Shown: piece by piece, positions 1-10,155 of the stretch
How the letters are laid out: each line of letters starts with the position of its first letter
How positions within the stretch are numbered: position 1 is the stretch's first letter
Assembly: GCA_016710265.1 (NCBI GenBank)
Contig: JADJJL010000001.1
Coordinates: 1,178,001-1,242,000, forward strand
Source of the DNA: Saprospiraceae bacterium
GTDB taxonomy: Bacteria; Bacteroidota; Bacteroidia; Chitinophagales; Saprospiraceae
Direction of reading: 5' to 3'
DNA length: 64,000 nucleotides
Made by a program: the position numbers and the translations under genes
The notes under the pieces: generated by a model
Databases searched by the model: none
What the model was told of the DNA's origin: nothing
The model's input: only the letters and a program-made list of their open reading frames with translations

Positions 1-1938
1 TTAAATAAAACCATCCAGTGGAAGCCTTCTTCTACTGGTACTGGCCGATTTGGAAATTGGCTGGAAAACCTGCAAGATTGGAATCTATCAAGAAGCCGTT
101 ATTGGGGGGTACCATTGCCGATTTGGCGAAGTGAGGATAAGACCGTAGAAAAATGTATTGGTTCAATCCAAGAATTAGAATCTGAATTAAATCAAGCAAA
201 TGAAGCTATGGGCTTAAATCAGAAATTACCCATCGATCTTCATAGACCATTTATTGATGAAATAATCCTATGGGATGAGAAAACCAAACAAAAACTAGTT
301 CGTGAATCTGATCTGATTGATGTGTGGTTCGACAGTGGTGCCATGCCATACGCACAGTATCATTACCCTTTTACCACCAAATCATTGGATGGATTATTTC
401 CGGCTGATTTCATTGCCGAAGGAGTGGATCAAACAAGAGGTTGGTTTTATACATTGCACGCTATTGCTACCATGATCAGTGATTCCGTTGCATTTAAAAC
501 AGTTATTTCCAATGGTCTGGTCTTAGACAAAAACGGAAATAAGATGTCTAAAAGATTGGGAAATGGTGTGGATCCATTTAAAACTTTGGATCAATATGGC
601 ACAGATGCGACGCGTTGGTATATGATTAGCAATGCAGATCCATGGGAAAATCTGAAGTTTGATGAAGAAGGAATTTTAGAAGTTAGAAATAAATTTTTTG
701 GAACATTATTCAATACCTACAGCTTCTTTGCTATTTATGCCAACATTGATGGTTTTAAAATAAACGAACAAGATATTATCCCAATTTCCAATCGTTCAGA
801 ATTGGATAGATGGATCATATCCAGATTGCAGAGTCTCATCAAGGCCTACACTGAAGCAATGGATGATTACGAACCCACGCAGGCTGCAAGAATGGTGGAA
901 CAATTCGTCAACGATGAATTATCCAATTGGTATGTTCGATTATCCCGTAGGCGTTTTTGGAAAGCAGAATCTTCTGAAGACAAGCAATCGGCATTTGAAA
1001 CTCTTTTTGAATGTCTGATGGTCAGCGTTCAATTAATTTCACCTATTTCTCCATTTATTTCAGATTGGTTGTATAGAAATCTAAGTGAAAGCATCAGAGA
1101 TGAAGCAATCAGATTAAACACTCCATTAAAACATGAATCTGTTCATCTTACAGATCTTACTTTGGCAGATGAAAAACTAATAGATTTAAATCTTGAGCGA
1201 AGAATGGACTATGCCAGAAGGATTAGTTCAGTCGTTTTGTCATTGCGTAAATCTCAAAAAATAAGAGTTAGACAACCGCTCCAACAAATTCTAATTCCGG
1301 TATTGAATCTGGACTACCAAAGTGATATTGAAAAGGTTGAATATTTAATAAAATCCGAAGTAAATGTAAAAGAGATCAATTACGTAAGTGCAGATACAGG
1401 TATTGTAGTCAAAAAAGCAAAACCTAATTTTAGAAATTTGGGAAAAAAATTAGGCAAATACATGAAATCGGCAGCTGATCTAATTCTATCATTTGATACA
1501 GATCTAATTCAGAAATTGGAAGATGATTTGGAAGTAGAAATAATCATTGAAGATCAAAGTTTCTTTATTGGAAGAGAAGATGTAGAAATTATTTCCGAAG
1601 ATATTCCGGGTTGGTTGGTTGGAAATGATGATGCCATTACTGTAGCTTTGGATATTCACCTTTCGGATGAATTGCTTTCTGAGGGATTCGCTAAGGAACT
1701 CATCAATAGAATTCAAAATTTGCGCAAGACCAAAGAATTTGTAGTGACAGATCGTATCCATATTAAAATTCAACCCCAGCAGGATATTATAAAAGCAATT
1801 GAGACATTCAGGCAGCTTATTTGTCAGGAAGTCTTAGCAGACAAGCTTGAGGTCGTTGAAGGGCAATATGCAGATCATTTTGAGTGGGATGATGATCAAT
1901 TGTTGGGAATAGAGTTATTGGTGAGTAGTTTAAATTAA
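1..1938 (+). CDS. ileS: Isoleucine--tRNA ligase, C-terminal part (5' end outside window)
   Basis: Charges tRNA-Ile with isoleucine in the cytoplasm. The open frame runs from base 1, so the gene is cut by the window edge; the first good start-like codon (TTG at 115) is internal. Translated codons before it give the RSRYWG...PLPIWR segment typical of class Ia IleRS catalytic domains. The KMSKR ATP-binding loop is at 541-555, followed by the anticodon-binding domain. No C-terminal CxxC zinc motif is visible, which fits the eukaryote-like IleRS type common in Bacteroidota (inference). About 645 residues are present of an expected 1,000-1,150. It faces the convergent porQ across 65 bp. Confidence 0.97.
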   Translation, partial: LNKTIQWKPSSTGTGRFGNWLENLQDWNLSRSRYWGVPLPIWRSEDKTVEKCIGSIQELESELNQANEAMGLNQKLPIDLHRPFIDEIILWDEKTKQKLVRESDLIDVWFDSGAMPYAQYHYPFTTKSLDGLFPADFIAEGVDQTRGWFYTLHAIATMISDSVAFKTVISNGLVLDKNGNKMSKRLGNGVDPFKTLDQYGTDATRWYMISNADPWENLKFDEEGILEVRNKFFGTLFNTYSFFAIYANIDGFKINEQDIIPISNRSELDRWIISRLQSLIKAYTEAMDDYEPTQAARMVEQFVNDELSNWYVRLSRRRFWKAESSEDKQSAFETLFECLMVSVQLISPISPFISDWLYRNLSESIRDEAIRLNTPLKHESVHLTDLTLADEKLIDLNLERRMDYARRISSVVLSLRKSQKIRVRQPLQQILIPVLNLDYQSDIEKVEYLIKSEVNVKEINYVSADTGIVVKKAKPNFRNLGKKLGKYMKSAADLILSFDTDLIQKLEDDLEVEIIIEDQSFFIGREDVEIISEDIPGWLVGNDDAITVALDIHLSDELLSEGFAKELINRIQNLRKTKEFVVTDRIHIKIQPQQDIIKAIETFRQLICQEVLADKLEVVEGQYADHFEWDDDQLLGIELLVSSLN

Positions 1939-2003
1939 ATTAGGGTAAATTAAAAGTAAAAAGCAGAATAAATCAATTCAATATTTTATTTGCTTAAATC
2001 ATT

Positions 2004-3101
2004 TTATAGCTCCCTTTCTTTAATAAAACTATTCAGCTGTGTAGTGATTCCAAATTGGTTGATTCCACCAGCCAAATGGTAAATGGCGTATGAATAGTCA
2101 ATGCGAAATTTGTAAATTTTTATTCCTGCACCAAATGATAATCCTGCGAACGAACTGTAATCTTTAATACCTAATTCTTTACGACGTAAATGATTGTACC
2201 CAATACGGAGCGCTACAATTTCTTTTTTTCCTAAGAGCATTTCTCCACCAAATGCCAAATGCCTAAAGAAATTATCAGTGATTCTGGAGAAATAACTTGG
2301 TTCCTTAACAGAGCCAAATAGACTACCTGCATTTCTCAAGGTCGGATCATCATATCGAATATTGTAATTTTGCAAATGATGAAATCCAATATGGTAAATA
2401 AATGGGAGATGTTTTAATCTTTTCGAATAACCAATTTCTGCTATAAATGGTAATTTTTCTTTTGTTTGATGGTAACTATTAAGAGCGAAACCCGCATTTC
2501 TCATTACAATTGAAATTGCAAATCTTTTATCCGGATTGTAATAATGCACTCCTCCATTAAAAGCCAATGCACTCGAACTATAAAGTTCTAAATTGGATGA
2601 AACAAATTGAATATTCAGCCCAACATGGATGCGTTCGTTGATTTTTTTGGAAGCACCAAGGTAAAATGCATTTTCAGATACTTTGAAAGTTCCAGTATTG
2701 TTTCCAAAAACATCCGTACCCAGGATGTCCGATGAATTTAAATAGTGGACCCCAGCTTGTAGCTGAATACCTGTTTTCATAGATTTATGGGTATAACTAA
2801 AATGTCCATTTCTTAAGGAACCCGGAAGAGACTGGTGTTGAAAACTCAATGCATAATTAGAAAAATGCTGGATTAAAGAGGGGTTATGGTATGCTAAAGC
2901 GGGATCATTGGATGCCCAGGAAATAGCATAAGAACCCAAGGCAGTATTTCGACTGGATGCAGATAGATTTAAAAATTGATAGGCAGCTCTTCCTCCTGTT
3001 TGTTGGGCCAACAATGGATTAGACATCATCAAAAAGCTAAAAATTAAAAATATATAAGCTGTACTAAAATTGCAAATAGCCATGTTGGTTTTCTTAGTCA
3101 T
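2004..3101 (-). CDS. porQ: Type IX secretion system protein PorQ
   Basis: Outer-membrane beta-barrel-type protein of the T9SS, known in other species to work with PorU, PorV and PorZ in cleaving and attaching cargo. After a signal peptide ending near LLAQ, the mature start (GGRAAYQFLNL...A.NTALG) and the following N/P-rich stretch (LAYHNPSL) match the PorQ signature. The rest alternates short beta-strands with aromatic ends. The frame is open upstream to 3158, but that start overlaps the next gene; the ATG at 3101 gives a KK-charged signal peptide with no overlap (3083 is also possible). It follows the MORN lipoprotein gene by about 30 bp on the same strand. Confidence 0.85.
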   Translation of the reverse strand: MTKKTNMAICNFSTAYIFLIFSFLMMSNPLLAQQTGGRAAYQFLNLSASSRNTALGSYAISWASNDPALAYHNPSLIQHFSNYALSFQHQSLPGSLRNGHFSYTHKSMKTGIQLQAGVHYLNSSDILGTDVFGNNTGTFKVSENAFYLGASKKINERIHVGLNIQFVSSNLELYSSSALAFNGGVHYYNPDKRFAISIVMRNAGFALNSYHQTKEKLPFIAEIGYSKRLKHLPFIYHIGFHHLQNYNIRYDDPTLRNAGSLFGSVKEPSYFSRITDNFFRHLAFGGEMLLGKKEIVALRIGYNHLRRKELGIKDYSSFAGLSFGAGIKIYKFRIDYSYAIYHLAGGINQFGITTQLNSFIKEREL

Positions 3102-3130
3102 AGAATTGCAGAATAAATGAATATAACGAA

Positions 3131-3724
3131 TTATTCCTTGGACCATTGTGTATGACAAATACCATCTTCACAAATCATGGTTTTAATATGGACACCTGTG
3201 CTGTCATATAATTTTAATTCACCATGTTCATTGGGACCATTCTTATAGGAACCTTCTGCTTTTAATAGTCCGTTGTGATAAAATTCTTTGAAAGGCCCGT
3301 TTTCCTCGTTTTCAGCCATTTGCACAATCTCTTTAAGTGAACCATCTTCATAAAAGGATTTTAGTTCACCTTTCATGATGTTGTTTTCATATTTTGCTTC
3401 TAATTTGATTTTGCCATTGGGAAAATACAAACGATAGGGACCTTGGAATTGGTTATTCTCATAGGTTTCTATAGCATAGAGAAATCCATTTTCATAAATT
3501 GTTCGCTCACCATTGAGTTGATGATTTTTATAATGAGCCGACTCATAGATCACTCCCTGGCTATCAAATTTTTCATAGAACCCGTTCCAAGGTTTGGAAG
3601 TATCGCCGGATTCGCCTGTAATTCTGAGGGTGATCAATCCATTCTCATTTATTAACTCATGGACATTATTTTTGCAAGCAATAAAGGAAGAAATCAACAG
3701 GATTAAAATTCCAAATTTTTTCAT
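3131..3724 (-). CDS. MORN-repeat (YwqK-like) lipoprotein
   Basis: A predicted lipoprotein of 197 residues. The first 17 residues form a lipoprotein signal with Cys17 in the lipobox (F-I-A-C). The rest is a chain of about six MORN_2-type repeats of roughly 22 residues (YENG, YFPNGK, YEDGSLK, YHNGLLK patterns). The name YwqK antitoxin given to this fold by databases is not evidence of toxin-antitoxin activity, and no toxin-like partner lies beside it. It is transcribed with porQ, with a terminator-like hairpin just upstream (3778-3815) isolating the pair from the PpiD-like gene. The exact role is unknown. Confidence 0.75.
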   Translation of the reverse strand: MKKFGILILLISSFIACKNNVHELINENGLITLRITGESGDTSKPWNGFYEKFDSQGVIYESAHYKNHQLNGERTIYENGFLYAIETYENNQFQGPYRLYFPNGKIKLEAKYENNIMKGELKSFYEDGSLKEIVQMAENEENGPFKEFYHNGLLKAEGSYKNGPNEHGELKLYDSTGVHIKTMICEDGICHTQWSKE

Positions 3725-3777
3725 GTGGTAAAATTTTACTTAAAAGTGAAACAGTTGGGTTGCGAATTGGATTAAAA

Positions 3778-3815
3778 GAAAAAAGCCCTTTGTTTGGGGC
3801 AAAAGGCTTTTTTAC
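3778..3815 (-). terminator. Rho-independent terminator after the PpiD-like gene
   Basis: The arms at 3780-3792 and 3800-3812 form a 13-bp stem with one mismatch and a short loop (TTTGGGG), flanked by A and T runs on both sides. It lies 25 bp after the stop codon of the 3840-5966 gene. It could work in both directions, but only minus-strand genes abut it. Confidence 0.8.
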
Positions 3816-3839
3816 GCAAAAAATAAAAAATAATATCTT

Positions 3840-5966
3840 TTAGAAAAATTTAGATCGACTATCGCTAACCTTATAATTTTTCTTTAGAGCTTGGGTCATA
3901 TAATTCATAGAAGTATATACAGCGGTGTGTCGATAAAATCTTCTGAAGTTTTCAATGTTGCTTGATTTCCCAGGATCAGTTATATTGATCATTTGCACAA
4001 AATACACTCCAGTTTCACCTCTAAAAGGTCCACCTAATTCTCCAGGTTTCACCTTTGAAATCAAAGTTAAAATATCGGGTTCATAACCGTAAATTGGCAT
4101 TTGTTGACCATTTACAGTAACCTCTGATGCCGAGTCTATCTTTACGTCAAGATACTCTCCATATTTTCCGGTTAATGCGGTTACAGTTCCAGCTTTTTGT
4201 TTAATGATTTCAAATTTCTTTCTTATGAGTATATCATTTTTAACTTTCTCCCTCATAGAAGAAGCTTTAGGTAATCCCTTTGGATTAATATTTTCCAAAC
4301 CTGCTATAACCAATCTGTCAGTAAATCTTTTAACAGGATCTTGTAAAGAATAAACTTCAGGACTCACGTTTCCTACTTTGGTGTTTTTTTCAAATGCCCA
4401 CCTTACAATTTGTCTCCATGTACTATTGGCTTCTTCGCCTAATTTTGCATTCTTATAGTCATTGGCTAGAACACCAGGCATAAGTTCAAGCACATAAGTT
4501 TTTCCATCAGCAATCGCTTTTTTCAATGCATCTAAATTAGAGTGTTGTTCAACCATCGATTGTGCTTCATCCAACATTTTATCCATGATTTGATCACCTG
4601 GCTGTATTGATTCTGCAATGGTACCTAGTCTAATACCTTGATTGTTGCTTAGAAATTTCATGTCGGTGATCTCTATCAAATGCAATCCGAATTGAGATGC
4701 AACAACATTAAATTTACCTTTTTCACCTGTATAGAACAAAACATCATTGTACGGCTTTACCATCGCACCAATTGCTGCAAAACCCAAATCTCCACCTTTT
4801 ATTCCAGAACCTTGATCTTGACTGAATTTGATAGCTAAACTATCAAATGAACCTTGGCCTTTTTCGAGGACATTTTTCAAACTGTCTATTAATCTTAATG
4901 CAACTGTATATTCTTCATTGGTAGTAACTCTACGGAGTATATGTCTTGATTTAACAGAATCTGGAATTATTTTTTTACCTAAAATTTTACTGATTTTATA
5001 ATCACCACCATCTACATAAGGTCCTACCACAGTTCCAACTGGACTTTTTAAAATAGTATCCAATGCTGACATTGGAAGATCCTTTATCAGAGAATAAGAC
5101 TCATCCCAAGTTCCAAGATTTGAAACTATAAACAATGAATCTTTAGTTGCATTCCTGAAAGCATCCAATTTATCTTGAAGAATTTTTGAAATTGAGGCTG
5201 AATCTTCAGAAGTTGGAACGATTCTAATTACTGCATAATTAATATCGCGGGTTTCTTCTTCAGTCTTAAAATAAGAGGCTTTTGATTTTACATAAGCATC
5301 AATATCAGCATCGGTTATTTCGATTTCTTCATCTTTTACAACATCATAAGGTATTCTTGAAAAATTAAACGCCATTTTAGCATTTGATTCTGCAAAATGC
5401 CTCTCACACATAAAAGTGGGCATATAAAGTGCCGACTTTGTGAGATTTTCCATTTTCTTAAACATCCTATCTTTAATAATTTCTTTTTGCTGAACTTTCC
5501 AAAATTCACGAGCTTCGGCTGGTAAATCACCATTCTCTAGGCCATTTTGGAATTGGTTTAATTGTTCACGCAAAACTTGGCCGGTATTTGGATCTCTGAA
5601 GTTTCTTTCAATAATTGGAGAAAGATTTTGCCCAAATTCCAATTCTTGAAGTTCAGCTTCACTAACCCCTGTTCCATTGTAAACAGCATCCTTTTCCAAA
5701 ATGATTCTTTCCAAAGTTTGGTGCCAGATGTATTCTTTTCTTCCATAAAAATCAACATCTGCATTACGATATAGCACAGCTTCTGTTTTCTGAAAATCTT
5801 TCCAACTAATTTTTTCTCCAGCAGCTGAACCCAAAGTGTCAGGATTGTTAAAGAACCATGAAGATCTGCCCGAAGACATATCCATGACTAAAAAACCCAC
5901 CAATGCAAGAGCCATCAGGATGGTTACCATCCACAGCCTTTTTCGAATACTTGTTATTAGTCCCAT
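3840..5966 (-). CDS. PpiD/SurA-like periplasmic peptidylprolyl isomerase
   Basis: A membrane-anchored periplasmic folding factor that isomerises prolyl bonds and chaperones outer-membrane or secreted proteins. Of 708 residues, a single N-terminal membrane helix (about 13-30) follows a basic start (IRKR), then an SurA_N-like helical region, then a parvulin rotamase domain (about 338-440, with KSRHIL, FDSLA and GGDLGF motifs). A second, divergent parvulin-like region lies near 560-690. This layout is the PpiD architecture seen across Bacteroidota. A good promoter lies about 80 bp upstream (6047-6078), and it has its own terminator. The nearby porQ gives a loose envelope-biogenesis context. Confidence 0.88.
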   Translation of the reverse strand: MGLITSIRKRLWMVTILMALALVGFLVMDMSSGRSSWFFNNPDTLGSAAGEKISWKDFQKTEAVLYRNADVDFYGRKEYIWHQTLERIILEKDAVYNGTGVSEAELQELEFGQNLSPIIERNFRDPNTGQVLREQLNQFQNGLENGDLPAEAREFWKVQQKEIIKDRMFKKMENLTKSALYMPTFMCERHFAESNAKMAFNFSRIPYDVVKDEEIEITDADIDAYVKSKASYFKTEEETRDINYAVIRIVPTSEDSASISKILQDKLDAFRNATKDSLFIVSNLGTWDESYSLIKDLPMSALDTILKSPVGTVVGPYVDGGDYKISKILGKKIIPDSVKSRHILRRVTTNEEYTVALRLIDSLKNVLEKGQGSFDSLAIKFSQDQGSGIKGGDLGFAAIGAMVKPYNDVLFYTGEKGKFNVVASQFGLHLIEITDMKFLSNNQGIRLGTIAESIQPGDQIMDKMLDEAQSMVEQHSNLDALKKAIADGKTYVLELMPGVLANDYKNAKLGEEANSTWRQIVRWAFEKNTKVGNVSPEVYSLQDPVKRFTDRLVIAGLENINPKGLPKASSMREKVKNDILIRKKFEIIKQKAGTVTALTGKYGEYLDVKIDSASEVTVNGQQMPIYGYEPDILTLISKVKPGELGGPFRGETGVYFVQMINITDPGKSSNIENFRRFYRHTAVYTSMNYMTQALKKNYKVSDSRSKFF

Positions 5967-6046
5967 TTTAAAATTCGTAGTTTACTGATATACAATATAT
6001 TACATAAAAAATAAAAGCTTTTCAGAAGGTTTTCCAAAAAGCCATG

Positions 6047-6078
6047 CAAAGGTAAACACTTTTAAGTGTATTGGCAAA
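6047..6078 (-). promoter_or_regulatory. Promoter of the PpiD-like gene
   Basis: Read on the minus strand, a TTTG (-33 type) at 6078-6075 is followed after 20 bases by TACCTTTG (6054-6047), a match to the Bacteroidota -7 consensus TAnnTTTG at the expected spacing. The gene starts about 80 bases downstream. Confidence 0.65.
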
Positions 6079-6248
6079 GTGTTTTTTCATATTAAATGCA
6101 GAGTTATATGATATTTCTAGTCTGCAACTAACATTCATTGACTTTAGATTTTGAAGATTTTTGCGCAAGATCGGGAATGTTAAACCTAATAACAAATCGA
6201 AGTAAAATTGAGTAAAAATGGATATCTTTCTGCCTAATACTAAAACCT

Positions 6249-6878
6249 ATGAAGAAAATTGCAATTTTGATTTTAGTAAATCTATTACTTTATAGTATAT
6301 GTTTCCAAACGGGTTTTACCCAAACTAAATGGACCATCCACTCTAGCACCATTTCTTTTTTTAATGCAAGTACGATGATGCCAGGTACTGGAAAATATTT
6401 GATCACTACCAACGTGATTCATCCGGGATTTAATCTTGGAGTATCTTTAGCAATAAAGGAAAACAAATACAATCTTTGGCTGACCAAACTCCGGGTAGGG
6501 TATTTCCATCACCGCTTATCTCAACAAGCACTCCAGTTGTTCGGAGAAATGGCTTATCGGTATAAGTTATTCAATGATCACTTGGGATTAGAGGCTGGAA
6601 TTGCTGGAGGATACCTTCATGCTTTTTCGGATATACAAGTATTTAATCAGAAACCAGATGGAACCTATACTTATAATGAAGGATATAGTAGACCTCAAGT
6701 GATGTTTGGAATTGGTCTTTCTCCAAGTTATCTGGTATATTCTACTGACAAAACCAAGATCAGAATATTTGCAGAGTATCAATTTTTACTGCAAGCTCCT
6801 TTTGTAAAAAGTTATGTACCAATATTACCTTACAATATGTTGCATATTGGCCTAAATTTACAACGGTTAAAAGCTTAG
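6249..6878 (+). CDS. Exported protein of unknown function, probably beta-barrel-like
   Basis: Not assigned to a named family. The 209-residue product starts with a signal peptide (MKKIAILILVNLLLYS, cleavage near FTQT) and continues with alternating short hydrophobic and aromatic strands and a glycine-rich middle (EAGIAGGYLHAF). The C-terminus ends in a strand (MLHIGLNLQRL) like many small Bacteroidota outer-membrane beta-barrels. It ends 3 bp before the serine hydrolase lipoprotein gene, so the two are probably co-transcribed and may act in the same envelope process. Confidence 0.6.
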   Translation: MKKIAILILVNLLLYSICFQTGFTQTKWTIHSSTISFFNASTMMPGTGKYLITTNVIHPGFNLGVSLAIKENKYNLWLTKLRVGYFHHRLSQQALQLFGEMAYRYKLFNDHLGLEAGIAGGYLHAFSDIQVFNQKPDGTYTYNEGYSRPQVMFGIGLSPSYLVYSTDKTKIRIFAEYQFLLQAPFVKSYVPILPYNMLHIGLNLQRLKA

Positions 6879-6881
6879 GTC

Positions 6882-8069
6882 ATGAATAAATTTTTTTCTC
6901 TATTTTGTTGGATCGTGATTGTTTTATTTTCAAACGGTTGTATAAAAGATGAAAAAATTGGTGCAACTGAATCATGCATACTGGATGTGAATGATAGCTC
7001 AATTGTTCATCCTAAAGCAATGGAATACCAGAGTTTGATCGATCAATTTACCGCAAAAGGATTGCCGGGCATTTCTATTGCCATTCGTGACAAACATGGC
7101 TTATGGATGGGTGGTTCAGGTAGAGCGGACATAAAAAATAACATTAATTTCAGTGCCTGCCATATCAGTAAATCAGCTAGCATCACTAAATTATTGGTGG
7201 CTACGGCCACATTTTTATTAATCGAAGATGGCTTATTTCAATTAGATGATCCGATTAATAAATATTTGACAGACAAACAATTGAAAGGTATTAAAAATGC
7301 TGAATTTGCAACCATAAGATCTTGCCTCGCCCATACAACAGGAATTGCGGACATCATAAAGGACCAATCCTTTTATCTATCCGTTTTGAACCAACCGGAC
7401 AAATTTTGGAAGGAGGAAGAGCTCTTGGATTTTGTGCGTGGAGATGACGCTGTTTTCGAACATGGAGATTCTGTCAAATATTCTAATACAAATACCTTGT
7501 TGGTGGCCATGGTGATAGAAGCAGTCACTGGTAAAGATCACTCAGAAATCATCCGGGAACAAATTCTCAAGCCTTATTCCATGAATCATACTTATTATTA
7601 TTGGCGTGAAATTCCACCAGCTGCTTCTGTTGCACAGGGATATTTTGATTTATATAACAACGGCACTATGGTCAATGTAACCAACTACAATACGGGAAGT
7701 GGAAATGGTTATGGAGGCTTATATAGCAATGCGCTTGATTTATTGAGATTTGTGGAATTACTGTTTAGGGAAAAGTCAGTACTTTCACCCAATTCGCTTA
7801 ATTCCATGTTGACTTTTGGAAAACCAGAAAAGGGGAAAAACAGATTGTTGGGTCTTGGGAGTATGCAAAGTTTTACTGAAAGGGATTCATTACAATTTGG
7901 ATGGGGACATAGTGGTCGTGATCTTGGTTATTCTGCAGATGTTTTTTATTTTCCGAATCAAGACATGACCTTAAGTTTTTTAGTGAATTATGGAACGGAT
8001 GCAGAAAGTCGATTGCAAAGTATATTTTTTGAATTCAGAACAAGTATTGTGGATGAAATGATGAAATAG
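6882..8069 (+). CDS. Serine hydrolase lipoprotein (class C beta-lactamase/DD-peptidase fold)
   Basis: A penicillin-binding-protein-like hydrolase, probably a D-alanyl-D-alanine carboxypeptidase or esterase, held in the envelope by lipidation. Residues 1-20 form a lipoprotein signal with the lipobox S-N-G-C (Cys20). The catalytic motifs are all present: SITK (Ser100, Lys103), YSN (near 197-199), and HSG in GWGHSGRD towards the C-terminus. Length (395) fits the Pfam beta-lactamase family. Motifs alone do not show whether it hydrolyses peptidoglycan peptides, beta-lactams or other esters/amides. It sits 3 bp after the exported barrel-like gene. Confidence 0.85.
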   Translation: MNKFFSLFCWIVIVLFSNGCIKDEKIGATESCILDVNDSSIVHPKAMEYQSLIDQFTAKGLPGISIAIRDKHGLWMGGSGRADIKNNINFSACHISKSASITKLLVATATFLLIEDGLFQLDDPINKYLTDKQLKGIKNAEFATIRSCLAHTTGIADIIKDQSFYLSVLNQPDKFWKEEELLDFVRGDDAVFEHGDSVKYSNTNTLLVAMVIEAVTGKDHSEIIREQILKPYSMNHTYYYWREIPPAASVAQGYFDLYNNGTMVNVTNYNTGSGNGYGGLYSNALDLLRFVELLFREKSVLSPNSLNSMLTFGKPEKGKNRLLGLGSMQSFTERDSLQFGWGHSGRDLGYSADVFYFPNQDMTLSFLVNYGTDAESRLQSIFFEFRTSIVDEMMK

Positions 8070-8109
8070 AGGATGGTCTTAAAGACAAGTTTATAAGATA
8101 GTGAGCGAA

Positions 8110-9831
8110 TTATTCAGTAGTTTTAAAAAACCGAACCGGCTTCATTCCATAAGTTGATATTAAATAAATGCCATTGGGTAGAAAACCAATATTGAATTTC
8201 CAAGGATTTTGATTTATCACTGATCTTGAAAAAATTTTACCATGAAGATCAGAAATAATTATTGTTTGCCCAAAGTAATTATCTACATTGTAAACAGAGA
8301 TTTGATGGTCAACGGGATTTGGGAAAATTCGCCAAAGTTTCTCATTAATCTGATTATTTACTTGAGTGGCTGGTAGTACTTCTATAAGGCATTCTTTGGT
8401 TATGCTGTCCATTCCAAAATCATTGGTGACTCTCAGACTAACAGGATAAATTCCTACTTCATTATATTTAACTTGCATAGGATTCTGATCGTTGGAAATC
8501 GCGTTATCTGCTCCTGAAAATGTCCAATACCAATTGTTTGCCTGATAAGAAGATTGATCAAAAAAATCTACCGGTTCACCAACTCTAATTTGTAATTTAC
8601 TCGCTCTAAAATCAGCTACAGGAGGAATTTTATGGATGTCCTGAAAAGCTGAAATTTTATTACCTGCTTGAGTGATGATGAAGATTCCTTCTTTATTAAG
8701 GGATGGGTTGCAATACACATTTCCAGGAGCAGTTAGTTTCGATTTTTGTTCTTGCAAATCTAAACTATAAATATAAAACTGTCCTTTACCATCATTGATA
8801 TAAACACTAGAATCTGCGCCAATACTTACTGAAGGTTGTGAGAACGATAATGTTTGAGTAGCACCTACCAATTCTCCATTTATATGATTTAATTTCACGA
8901 GTCGATCTGTGTCAAAAAAATAAATATCATTATCGGGGCCAATACTTATATTTCCTGCAAGCGCAACCCCATTGATGCTTTGGGGAATAAATGTCCATTT
9001 TTCAGAAAATCCATTTCCGTTATCCTGCATCGCATACAATTTCCCACCATCCCTTAGAAAATAAATTACACCATCTTTTCCTAAAGTAAGAGGATTTTCT
9101 TGATCCCCATCACCTAGTAAGGGAGAAGAGCTGTACAAATTTTTTCCAGTGTGGATGTCGATTGCAGTAAGCACAATCGGGATCGTGATACCACCGGTAA
9201 TTCTATATACCTTATCAGATGTAGCTGCCAATGCTGCGTTTGGGGTGATCGCTATCACTGTATTGTTGGACCAAATAAGTTCACCAGTATTTTTATCTAA
9301 TCGAACTGTGAATCTTGATTCTTCAGATTTTCCAGCGAGAATGGGATCCCCATTACATGCAAAAACGCATCCAGGATATGCGCCAAATGTAGTAGATGTA
9401 ATTTTGGCTTTCCATTTGATCAGTCCATTAGAGGGATGGAGTGCATAAATTTCACCATTGGAATAATCATTCACGTAAACAGCGTCTTTCGTAAAGCCAA
9501 CACAATATAAGATACTTGAGAAAGTAATCAGAGGAGAGGTCCATTTTAATTGACCGTCAGAAAGGCTTCTACATTCAATCACACCCCTATACGGACTAAA
9601 TGTAATCCTTGATGTGACAAAATGATCTCCAAAACTATAAACTGCATTGCCCAACGTAGTTTGGTTGGTGCTGTTTACAGACCAAATTAAATTTGAAAAA
9701 GATTTTGGACCTGTGATCTTACTGAATCCGGTTCTGTGGTTCCCTCCACCAAAAGTAGACCAATTTTGAGTCTTGGTTTGAATAGGAATCAAAAGCAACC
9801 ATGAAATAGTAATTGTAATCTTGAAATGCAT
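8110..9831 (-). CDS. T9SS-exported PQQ-like beta-propeller protein with PKD domain
   Basis: A secreted surface or extracellular protein of 573 residues. It has a signal peptide (to about TKTQ), a PQQ/quinoprotein-like beta-propeller with repeating YALHPSNGLIKWK-type blades (about 30-395), a PKD-like domain (about 400-485, with WYWTFSGA and NDFG motifs) and a type A T9SS sorting domain (IFPNPVD... to the C-terminus). The T9SS would export it and PorU would remove the sorting domain. It converges with the serine hydrolase gene and has an unusually long non-coding upstream region carrying an operator-like palindrome (10184-10205). The substrate is unknown. Confidence 0.8.
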   Translation of the reverse strand: MHFKITITISWLLLIPIQTKTQNWSTFGGGNHRTGFSKITGPKSFSNLIWSVNSTNQTTLGNAVYSFGDHFVTSRITFSPYRGVIECRSLSDGQLKWTSPLITFSSILYCVGFTKDAVYVNDYSNGEIYALHPSNGLIKWKAKITSTTFGAYPGCVFACNGDPILAGKSEESRFTVRLDKNTGELIWSNNTVIAITPNAALAATSDKVYRITGGITIPIVLTAIDIHTGKNLYSSSPLLGDGDQENPLTLGKDGVIYFLRDGGKLYAMQDNGNGFSEKWTFIPQSINGVALAGNISIGPDNDIYFFDTDRLVKLNHINGELVGATQTLSFSQPSVSIGADSSVYINDGKGQFYIYSLDLQEQKSKLTAPGNVYCNPSLNKEGIFIITQAGNKISAFQDIHKIPPVADFRASKLQIRVGEPVDFFDQSSYQANNWYWTFSGADNAISNDQNPMQVKYNEVGIYPVSLRVTNDFGMDSITKECLIEVLPATQVNNQINEKLWRIFPNPVDHQISVYNVDNYFGQTIIISDLHGKIFSRSVINQNPWKFNIGFLPNGIYLISTYGMKPVRFFKTTE

Positions 9832-9890
9832 TTGTTTCTAATTTGGTTGGTATGAATAAATTTTTCAGACAACAAAAATATAAAATAAAC

Positions 9891-9973
9891 AACAGATTAG
9901 AGAATACATTAAAAGCCATTTTCAACTAATATCGGCTAACGAACATTTATAACAGATTATAATCAACAGATTA
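9891..9973. repeat. Three direct copies of AACAGATTA
   Basis: The 9-mer occurs at 9891-9899, 9951-9959 and 9965-9973. The last two copies are 14 bp apart. They lie 60-140 bp upstream of the beta-propeller gene. Confidence 0.5.
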
Positions 9974-10155
9974 AATTGGCTTATAAAAAAGGGATGTTCT
10001 CATCAGCGCCAAAGTAAAAGGGTTATCTAGACTTGAATTAATATCATGCCCATTAAATAGAATCTTAAATGATTTATATCCAAATGAACAACCAATCAGA
10101 AATAATTTCACTCAAATGCTATACTGAAATTAAACCTGAATTAATTTGTACGGTA

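Noticed and set aside
3131..3724. Toxin-antitoxin system suggested by the YwqK-type name
   Set aside because: Only a MORN-repeat lipoprotein is present; there is no toxin-like neighbour.
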